Positions 56,301 to 64,000 of a DNA stretch of 64,000 nt are shown here, in pieces. Location of the stretch: positions 7,181,501 through 7,245,500 of the forward strand of contig JASJZH010000002.1 of assembly GCA_037178975.1 (NCBI GenBank), read 5' to 3'. This stretch comes from Oscheius tipulae (lineage: Eukaryota; Nematoda; Chromadorea; Rhabditida; Rhabditidae). The position numbers were made by a program, and so were the translations under genes. Every line of letters starts with the position of its first letter. Position 1 is the first letter of the stretch. The notes under the pieces were generated by a model. That model saw only the letters and a program-made list of their open reading frames with translations. It was not told where the DNA came from and made no database searches.

Positions 56301-56482
56301 ATGGATAGAGATTGACTTACACGCCCTTCTGGAGATTGATCGTTTGGAGCACCCTGGGATTGACATTGTGGACCCAGTTCATGACAGAGACTGACACACG
56401 TTGGCATGGTGAAACTCAGGGTTTGACAACCTGGATCTGACGTCATGTTCTCATTTCCTTCATTGTTCAGGTTGACAGACAT
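53359..56482 (-). CDS. Unresolved multi-exon gene; last exons resemble a small beta-grasp (RA-like) region
   Basis: Several likely exons on one strand. A first exon begins MSVNLNNEGNENMTSDPGCQ at 56482 after an attttcag acceptor and ends with a gtaagt donor (about 56325). Middle candidates are GPPSGRVEPYRTGADPICSD (about 54890) and PIYGSGSSALAHYLITDPIR (about 54540). Then come ARPMLGWVALLLSTDGVYAE with FRAKVIP, MIQSKYVVVEVTTTTATMTL, and a final exon THGFDKFTVVSDLYDHPSLK with a Ser/Pro-rich tail ending at 53359. The last three exons are phase-consistent. The middle is not, and an in-frame TGA occurs at about 54458 unless an alternative 55-nt intron is used. The VVEV-TTTT-LVQYL pattern vaguely recalls Ras-association domains; I do not assert it. 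Confidence 0.4.
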
Positions 56483-56642
56483 TTTCGACAGCCTGAAAAT
56501 TCTAGTAACTGACAGGCTGGAACTGTTTGGGTTTGGCAGGGAGAAACGTTTAGAGATTGAGTTTTTAGGTATGAGAGAAATTGAAAGAAAGGCAGAGAGA
56601 CAGGCTGAGAGCAATAGATGTTTACAGTCTAGAGCTCAGTGA

Positions 56643-57543
56643 TTAATCGCATCGGGAAGCTCATAGATTCATAACACGTGTCTTTTGAAGCTCTCACCAG
56701 TCTGTCTCCGAGCCCCTTCTCCTACATTACCGAGACAAAGAGTCGCAACATATCACCCTGGGCACAGATGTGCTCACGAGGGAATAAATTAGTTTGGGCG
56801 CGAAACCACCTCCACAAGTCAAGATTTTGAGTCGAAGGTCCCCGAGATTTACTGTGAGTGTGGCGGGAAGAAGAGACACTTTACGGTCTGGAGGAACAAT
56901 TAGAGACGGGTCGAGAAAAGAGCGCGAGACCTTGGGAGGCGAGCACTAAAGGGAGAGAGAGACAGGGAGCTGACAAATGAACTGTTTAGTTCCGGAAGTG
57001 GTGATGACAGTGACAGAGCTTTTGCTTAACTGCTCTGACCCCTTACAGTTTTCTAAGACCTCGCCGAAAAATTTTGTTGCTCATTTCTCCCATCACGTCA
57101 CATGCATTAGCCCGTCGGTCGAATGATTCAACTCGTCCTTGTTTCGGACAGCCGTCCTCCAAGAGAGAGCCCGTTCTTCGTTTCTCTCTCTCTCCCTCTA
57201 TGTCGTTCTCCCCAGGATCTGAGCGCGGCACCGCTCTTTGTGTTTCTCCTTTGAAAAATGGACAGTCGCTCCCATTTTGCGCCTGCCCGGAGACTATGAT
57301 TAGGTGGCGGCTCTTTATATGGAGCAAGGGGTGTTTGAGGACGAAGCGGAGAGAGGGAGTTGAGGCAGGGAAAAAAGAGTAACAGCTCTGTCTTTGACGG
57401 TGTCGTACCGGCAAAGCGACGAGCGCCAAGCTGATTCAGTCTGAGCAAGGTCCGCTCGCTTTTTCATACTCGCATGGGCATCAAAGGCGAGCTTGTCCGG
57501 GACATAAATACGACCGACTGGGCTGAGGATTGAGGGAATTTGA
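56643..57543. other. Intergenic region before the hexamer array, no supported gene
   Basis: Overlapping open frames on both strands near 57043-57448 have no conserved motif and no splice support. Confidence 0.35.
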
Positions 57544-58358
57544 GAGACAGAGACAGAGACAGAGACAGAGACAGAGACAGAGACAGAGACAGAGACAGAG
57601 ACAGAGACAGAGACAGAGACAGAGACAGAGACAGAGACAGAGACAGAGACAGAGACAGAGACAGAGACAGAGACAGAGACAGAGACAGAGACAGAGACAG
57701 AGACAGAGACAGAGACAGAGACAGAGACAGAGACAGAGACAGAGACAGAGACAGAGACAGAGACAGAGACAGAGACAGAGACAGAGACAGAGACAGAGAC
57801 AGAGACAGAGACAGAGACAGAGACAGAGACAGAGACAGAGACAGAGACAGAGACAGAGACAGAGACAGAGACAGAGACAGAGACAGAGACAGAGACAGAG
57901 ACAGAGACAGAGACAGAGACAGAGACAGAGACAGAGACAGAGACAGAGACAGAGACAGAGACAGAGACAGAGACAGAGACAGAGACAGAGACAGAGACAG
58001 AGACAGAGACAGAGACAGAGACAGAGACAGAGACAGAGACAGAGACAGAGACAGAGACAGAGACAGAGACAGAGACAGAGACAGAGACAGAGACAGAGAC
58101 AGAGACAGACAGAGACAGAGGCAGAGACAGAGACAGAGGCAGAGACAGAGACAGAGACAGAGACAGAGACAGAGGCAGAGACAGAGACAGAGACAGAGAC
58201 AGAGGCAGAGACAGAGACAGAGACAGAGACAGAGACAGAGGCAGAGACAGAGACAGAGACAGAGACAGAGACAGAGGCAGAGACAGAGACAGAGACAGAG
58301 ACAGAGACAGAGACAGAGACAGAGACAGAGACAGAGACAGAGACAGAGACAGAGACAG
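57544..58358. repeat. (AGAGAC)n hexamer array, about 815 bp
   Basis: About 136 tandem copies of a polypurine hexamer with A/C/G only on the plus strand. It is essentially perfect from 57544 to about 58107, then a phase break (agacagacagag), then a variant-containing block to 58358 in which GAGGCA units recur. It opens all six frames and produces artificial QR, RD, ET, CL and SV dipeptide ORFs. Confidence 0.97.
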
Positions 58359-60006
58359 GAGCTCCAGTCTTGGTGGTCCGCTCTTTACGAGCCAATATTT
58401 CCCGAAAAAAAGAGGGCCAGTCTGATAAGAGAGACGGGCTCAAAATGGGGTCGTTGGACAGAGTGATAAGACCGGAAAAGGAGGACGAGCACCGATTGCC
58501 CCCGGGCGCATATTTCTTCGAGAAAGCGAGAGAGAGAGAGCGGCACTGTAACAGTCCCATGGGCTCTCGGTGATCGATCGTCCTTTCCGCCCCGCTCTCG
58601 CTCTTTTTCGCTGATGCACAAAAATGTGAAAGGCGCGAGAGAGACGATGGCTCACGATGGTGGGAGATTGGAAACTTTGGGAAAAAAGTATGAGAGCCAA
58701 AAATTACGAGCAGGATGACAGTGACACGTTTTTGTGCAATGGCGGAAATTCCAATTGAGAACAAATCGAACCCCCGATAATTGCGCACCGGGTAGATGCT
58801 TTTTTTGGAAAAGACTTTCTGTTGTCTTTGCGTTAACTTCAAACTGCCTAAGAACACGCATTGCTAAATTTAAAAATCGTGTCCTCAACCAAGTTTCTGG
58901 CTCGCAGCTTCATACTTTAAGAGCGCCGTTTATCCACTATGAGTCAGAGCCAAGAGCTCGGATGGCAACCCCATTTTCATGCTGAAGATCGCACTTTTAC
59001 GACCTGCCATATTCTGAAAACTTGAAAAGAATGTTAAAAACTACAACTTTGCAATACTTAGCATAGTCAAAAAATGAGTTATGGGCTGTGATAGATCTGC
59101 TTAAAGACTGTGAAGTGCGTCGATTGGCTAGAAATGCCGTTTGAAAAATGAAAACGGCATTTTCCAGCTTAGCGATGTTTTACAAAGTTGTAGCTCTTGA
59201 TCTGATCTATAATATTGCAAATCATGGTCTGGCTCAAAAATGAGTTCTTGGTACCTAAAAGTCAATTTTAAGGCCGAGTCCACTGCTTAGAATTGATATC
59301 TCGGCGGGTCGGAGAAGAGGAATGTTGACATGAATAGAGAGAGGATGCTAAAAGGAGAGATGATTCTTGTACAGCTGTTCTCCTCCGCACAAACTGTGCT
59401 GCTCCCGCCTCTTATCACAGAGTCATGTTTTGGTGTACAGACCCCCATGCAGGAAGTCTCTCTCTCTGTGTGCTCCGTGTCGTGTTTTCCTCCGTATCAG
59501 TTGCTCCCCTCAACTTGGTTGACATTGCTCCAAAAAAGACGATGGCCTTGTAGCAGGCTCGATCAATGCTCATCGCATGTCTCCGCTCCAAGGTTACTCT
59601 ATCACTGTCTCTGTGTGTCCCATTGCGGGGGTGCAGATTGGCTCAACTGGAACAGTTTGAAGGGATTCTATTGTTAGAGAGATGGTACGGCGGAAGCCCA
59701 TACCTAAAAGATAAACGGTGTAACAGTATTTGGGTTGGGGAAACCGGGGCTAGAGGGACTATTCGATGCGTTGCACTTACCCTACTCCCCCACACGACAT
59801 TTCCCTTGCACCGCAAGGACGCCTTTGACTAAGAATTTTGAAACAGCACAGGCTGAAAGGATAAGTGAACAATTCAATGATCTGTTTTTTCTGTCTCTCA
59901 TTCCTCTGACTCATACAAGATCATTTCAACTCCCCAAGTTTATTAGAAAGACCATTTTGAGCGCACAAGTAATTTCCTACTGAACAGTGGTCCCTCGACT
60001 AATTCG
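58359..60006. other. Intergenic region, no supported gene
   Basis: No conserved exon on either strand. Short open frames (for example 59330-59677, +) lack motifs or splice consistency. Confidence 0.4.
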
Positions 60007-60133
60007 ATGTATGGTAGTTGTGCCAATTATTTCCCTCAGTCCGGCTCGAATGTCGCGATTGAAAGTAAAGAGCACGATCGGATGGATGGAGCACAATATG
60101 AGACTGACGGAGCTGCCAGCGAAGAAGACGAGG

Positions 60134-61211
60134 TTAACCCATTCCCCAGTCAGTTTGATGCTGGGGAGGGTGTTGAAGACGATATTTTCGATTTCCAGGA
60201 CGCCACAGATGAGGAACCCCTGAAGGAATGTACTGTAATTTGGATGTCTCTGTGTATCTTTATCTTTGTGTCTCTATGCCAGTCTATCTCTCCATCTTTC
60301 GGTACCTGAGCCAGTAACTGGAACTCCCTGTTCATTTTCGAGCTGCTCATTGAAGAGTCTACGATCATCAATTTCTTCTTTTGCAGTTTGCCGTTGTCAA
60401 AACCATAGTTGAGTTTGACTTTGATCAGTATGATCATTGTGATGTAGGCAATCAACATGACTACTGGTATCCAGGTACTGAACTCGTACAGTACCTAAAA
60501 TAGTAGTCAACCTAAAAGTTTAAAGACTTACCATCCAAAGAAACCGATTTCCGTCCGTCCATTTGGGACAGTTGTGCTGCCAATGGAACCCCTCGTGTTC
60601 GAAAGTCTTATAGCATCCGAGAGCGTTGAAGGAACCGACAATAAGACTGACAAAGATCCAGAATACCGTCGTAGTTCTGAAAGTTCCTGGTGTTCTGAGA
60701 GACAGAGACAGATAGAGTGAGAGACAGAGAGACAGAGCCATTCACAGAACTCACACATATAGCCATTCCTTGAAAATGAAGTGATTAATTTTCGGCAATA
60801 CGAAGACAGTGATTCTGTTGATAGTCATAAGGAAACTGAAAAGAAGAGTACCATTATATGACAACGTCTCCAAGAAGCCAGGAATCAGATGTGGCATAGT
60901 CTGATTGTAAATCTGAACTTTTCTTTTTATGTCAGAAAACGGAACTAACATCAAAGCCAGCTATTGTGACAGGGATCGGAACTATGAACTCAATCGAATG
61001 AGCCACCAGGTCGCAAAAGATCAGCTGCCAAGTAATGACAAAGAATGCGTTTCTCGTAAATGATTTTCGGCCCTGAACCTGTCAATTTTATCTAACTTTC
61101 ACAGCAAACCTTGTAGAGAACAGTCACTAGAAGTAAGTTTAGTATGATGCCAGTGGTTGAGAAGAATAGGAAAGTACTGGCACCAAGATACCGGATCCAA
61201 GCTGCGGTCAT
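60134..61211 (-). CDS. Serpentine chemoreceptor, Srx-like, lacking the last two helices
   Basis: A nematode chemosensory GPCR. ATG 61211. Exons join in phase through short introns and encode five helices: TM1 ASTFLFFSTTGIILNLLLVT, TM2 NAFFVITWQLIFCDLVAHSI, TM3 with the family motif SFLMTINRITVFVLPK (NR...F..P, the DRY-like site), TM4 TFRTTTVFWIFVSLIVGSFN, and TM5 TWIPVVMLIAYITMIILI after a Cys/Trp-rich extracellular loop (GFHWQHNCPKWTDGN). After TM5 comes KMNREFQLLAQ, where TM6 is expected, but the frame continues into a polar, Pro-rich tail (stop at 60134, or 60150 if the last intron is retained). TM6 and TM7 are not found downstream. It is likely a decayed or truncated receptor. Confidence 0.75.
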
Positions 61212-61530
61212 TCAAAAGCCGGATGGAAAACAATTTGAGTGGTAATGAGTACACGGGACCGTATAATGTAGGTGTGGATAATCAACGGGACGTGATCAGT
61301 TTATGCTTGTGATAGAATGTGTTTCCGTGTTGCTTAGGGGGTCGGAGTGCGATGATTAAAAAGGTACAAAGATCAGAGACAGCAACTGTCACTGTTTCTG
61401 AAAAGCTCATCAATTAGTACGTGGTTCGCATAGAACGCAAATTTCTTTGCTGAAATTTATTTCGAAAGCATAAGAAAAATTGTTCTAGAAAACTAAATAA
61501 CAAAAGTAAGGAAACTTTTGCTTTTCGCTC

Positions 61531-62426
61531 CCAGTTAATTAGTAACGTGGAGACTTTTTATGTCTGTTTAAAATAACTCTTGTAGGCAATTAGCTTTCGA
61601 CAGTCGCCAGATCTCCGCCCCCTAAGAAACATCCGCTCTCAACTTTTCTTCAAAGGCCAGGTATTCTCTAGTTCCTCTGAATCTTCTGACTATGGTTTGG
61701 TATCACACACAGTTACCTTTCTCTGACCGCCTTGACTAGGATCTGAAGTAATCCCGAGCAACTCAAATCCTCAGATCCGAATGCACGGATGAATCGGAGA
61801 CACCTGTGAAAAACCTAAAGGATCTGAGCATACATGTGTACATCTCCTCCTGAGGACAAATTTGGACTTTTGAAAATCGCAGAGTCTGGGACCAGACTCA
61901 TGTCATGACAGGTCGAAAAGGATTAGCTTGGCAGGTCGAATTTGTGGAAAATTTGGGCTTGGCCCATCTAATATGTTCGTATTTTGTTCGCACTGGCCGG
62001 CAGTATCAGCATTCGGTGCCTTTTTTTTAGTCAGTCTTCTCCTTTCAGATCGATCGGCAGTTCAGTGTTGTTCAAGTCTTGAGTCCAAGTCTCCAGGAGC
62101 CACTACTTGGACAAGTGAGAAAGGATATAGCAGTTTCATTTTTGAGTTATTGCTTCAGTTTTTGAAACTCCCAGTCACTTTTCTCTTCCCACCTCAACGC
62201 CGCTCCAATCTCTAATATGCGGTTCTCAAAAGTCCGAAAGGTAACTGTGTGTGATACCAAACTATAGTCAGAAGATTCAGAGGAAGTAGAGAATACCTGG
62301 CCTTTGAAGAAAAATTGAGAGCGGATGTTCCTTAGGGGGCGGAGATCTGGCGACTGTCGAAAGCTAATTGCCTACAAGAGTTATTTTAAACAGACATAAA
62401 AAGTCTCCACGTTACTAATTAACTGG
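61531..62426. mobile_element. Foldback element with 190-bp inverted arms
   Basis: Left arm 61531-61720 and right arm 62237-62426 are reverse complements with about four mismatches in 190 bp, both ending CCAGTTAATT/AATTAACTGG. The 516-bp spacer has no transposase-like ORF. It contains a 67-bp sequence (61784-61850) duplicated outside the right arm at 62510-62576. No clear target-site duplication is visible at the outer ends. Fits a non-autonomous foldback or MITE-like element, or a recent inverted duplication. Confidence 0.85.
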
Positions 62427-62486
62427 AAGTGAATTGTTATTTACAGTTTTCTATTACAAAACTTCCAATAAATATTGACTTTCCAG

Positions 62487-62816
62487 AGTGTCTTCGGGAA
62501 GGTGGCAGACACGGATGAATTGGAGACACCTGTGAAAAACCTAAAGGATCTGAGCATACATGTGTACATCTCCTCCGATTTTGGGTCTCGCAATGCGGCG
62601 CCAATTCAAATCTCTTTTCTTTTGGATTTGCCTAGGCAATTTTTCATCGTAAATAAATGTGTCTCTACAATAAAACGTTCCGCATGCCTCTTGGCATTCG
62701 ATTATGACGATAAAGTGCAGAAGAAATTATCTGCAAAAAAAGTAAATTGGGAAAAACCCGTAAGAAAGAAAGAAAGAAAAGGAAATTTGAATTGCCGCCC
62801 TGAACTGCGGGACTAA
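62487..62816 (+). CDS. Exon-like open frame next to the foldback element
   Basis: After a gactttccag acceptor the frame SVFGKVADTDELETPVKNLK then DLSIHVYISSDFG looks coding, and continues through a Lys-rich region to a TAA at 62814-62816. The 67-bp part 62510-62576 is duplicated inside the foldback spacer. No matching donor exon upstream was identified, so it is either an internal or terminal exon of an unrecognised gene, or a gene fragment. Confidence 0.25.
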   Translation, partial: SVFGKVADTDELETPVKNLKDLSIHVYISSDFGSRNAAPIQISFLLDLPRQFFIVNKCVSTIKRSACLLAFDYDDKVQKKLSAKKVNWEKPVRKKERKGNLNCRPELRD

Positions 62817-63054
62817 AATCGGTTCGGACCGGACCGGGCGGTCCGCGCGCACGTGTATGCTCATGAGTTCCTGAGAGTATTCGAGTTGTTTAATAAGTAT
62901 ATGACCTTGACTGACATACTTGAGACACTTTGCTGATTCTAATTACGACGGAAACAGGGCAAATCCGCAGTCGCCGGGCAACAGATTCGCAACTTATCAC
63001 TCTCTCCTAGCCTATCCGAGGAATTACTAAGATATAATCGGTGTCATCATCAAC

Positions 63055-63190
63055 TCTCTGTCTCTGTCTCTGTCTCTGTCTCTGTCTCTGTCTCTGTCTC
63101 TGTCTCTGTCTCTGTCTCTGTCTCTGTCTCTGTCTCTGTCTCTGTCTCTGTCTCTGTCTCTGTCTCTGTCTCTGTCTCTGTCTCTGTCTT
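63055..63190. repeat. (CTCTGT)n hexamer array, about 135 bp
   Basis: About 22 near-perfect copies of the reverse complement of the 57.5 kb array unit, i.e. the opposite orientation on the same strand. All six frames are open through it. Confidence 0.95.
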
Positions 63191-64000
63191 CCAGTTTCAA
63201 TATCCAAGGCGCAATCACAGCTCCCAAAGACACTAATGTGTCGTCGTTAGTGGGCTCTAGAAGAGGCCACAGAGTCCCTCGGTCACAATTAGGTCCAGGG
63301 CAATTAGCGGGTCCCCGCTCTCTCTCTCTCAGCTTCGCAATTTCGAGAGGACCTCTCGATGGGGTAATTATGAGCAGCATCGATTTCGTCCCAGCTCGCT
63401 ACATAGAGTCACATAAATATGGTCCGTCTTCCAGATTCCCATTATCGTCGGAGAGGAATGGCAGGCTCTGCCACTCTCCCCGATCGGGGTAACTGCCAGC
63501 TACCTCACTCATCTAATGTCTCTTGTCAATATTTTGCCTGTTAGGTTGGACCACTTGACCAAGGAGATAAGAGAGTAATTGGAGCCGGATTAGCAACAAA
63601 CGATAGCAGAGACTAATTAGCCTAATTGTACCTGTTTACGTGTTAGTTTTTGTGGAACGACGGATTAACTTAATCACTTTACTCTCTGTCTCTCTGTCCC
63701 TCTGTCGCTCTGTCTCTCTGACTCTCTTTCTTTATGTCTCCCTGGCTCTCTGTCTCTCTGTCCCACATTCTCTGCCCTCGTCCCATATCTACTGTATCTG
63801 TCTAATTGTCCATCCGATCGTCCATCATCGATTGGTCCCAATTAAGGCCAAAGTCGTCGCTTCTGGGTCGTCTTTGCCGCTCACTGTCTCTCTCCCCTGT
63901 CTATCGGCCAATAAAATCGCATTCATATTAAGAGGGAGGCTTGCTTCGGGTCAATTCCGTGGCTCCCCGGCCTTATCAAGAAACCATTAGATAATTCCCG
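63191..64000. other. Intergenic region with CT-rich tracts, no supported gene
   Basis: Short TCTCTG/TCTCTC tracts at about 63320-63330 and 63682-63770. The open frame 63640-63990 is low complexity. No exon supported. Confidence 0.4.

Noticed and set aside
57544-58358. CRISPR-like array
   Set aside because: Units are 6 bp without spacers; it is a microsatellite.
57481-58857. Very long open frames (up to 458 aa) of QR, RD, ET, CL or SV dipeptides
   Set aside because: They are translations of the hexamer array in every frame and strand; a 6-bp repeat without a stop codon keeps all frames open. No sign of a real gene.
60007-60309. Acidic plus-strand ORF (100 aa, MYGSCANYFPQ...)
   Set aside because: It lies antisense to the chemoreceptor 3' end, its hydrophobic end reads through a TCTCTG-rich, intron-like stretch, and neither strand can be preferred without transcripts. 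Kept only as a possibility.
63007-63380. Dipeptide-repeat ORFs (QR, RD, CL)
   Set aside because: Same artefact from the second hexamer array.

Overview
This window is nuclear DNA from an animal, almost certainly a nematode. The evidence is spliced genes with very short introns (often 36-66 nt, GT...TTTCAG), acceptor-like TTTCAG sites directly in front of many start codons (as expected for spliced-leader trans-splicing), and typical nematode families: a patched-related (PTR) sterol-sensing protein, a ShKT-domain secreted protein, a P-glycoprotein, a MEC-6/POML-like paraoxonase and a serpentine (Srx-like) chemoreceptor. I cannot name the species. No rRNA, intact tRNA, CRISPR array, plasmid or phage feature is visible.

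Layout. 0-5 kb: small anchored protein (-), an orphan 3' end of a serine carboxypeptidase, a complete cathepsin-A-type serine carboxypeptidase (+), and an intronless acidic protein (+). 5.9-7.5 kb: C2H2 zinc-finger gene (-). 8.2-11.5 kb: two secreted proteins (-) sharing a Cys-Tyr-Cys motif, one Gly-rich and one Gln-rich. 11.6-15.7 kb: PTR gene (-). 17.4-19.3 kb: small basic ORF (+), two-domain ShKT protein (-), coiled-coil protein (-). 20.2-29 kb: REXO4-type exonuclease (-) head-to-head with mitochondrial ribosomal protein L10 (+), which is followed 168 bp later by CstF-77 (+), a probable operon. 29-31.3 kb: Lys-rich secreted protein and a multi-pass membrane protein (-). 32.2-37.4 kb: full ABCB transporter (-), with a possible small secreted-peptide gene on the opposite strand inside one intron. 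38.4-41.2 kb: tetraspan-like protein and paraoxonase (+). 42.3-48.4 kb: FAN1 nuclease (+), its introns studded with tRNA-like short elements. 49-53.2 kb: Cys-rich secreted peptide (-), a second zinc-finger paralogue (-) and a long coiled-coil protein (+). 53.4-56.5 kb: exons of an unresolved gene (-). 57.5-64 kb: repeat-rich, with an ~815 bp AGAGAC hexamer array, a chemoreceptor lacking its last two membrane helices (-), a 0.9 kb element with 190 bp inverted arms, and a second hexamer array in opposite orientation.

The genes do not form one pathway. They include housekeeping functions (mitochondrial translation, mRNA 3' processing, RNA exonuclease, DNA crosslink repair) and surface, secretion or detoxification functions (PTR, ABCB, paraoxonase, ShKT, cuticle-like proteins). 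The most unusual material is non-genic: palindromic elements, dispersed tRNA-like repeats and long polypurine/polypyrimidine hexamer tracts that open all reading frames and create spurious ORFs.

Splice models were built by eye from reading frame, GT/AG sites and phase. Coordinates of conserved genes are firm to a few bases at their ends, while internal exons of the less conserved genes are approximate.
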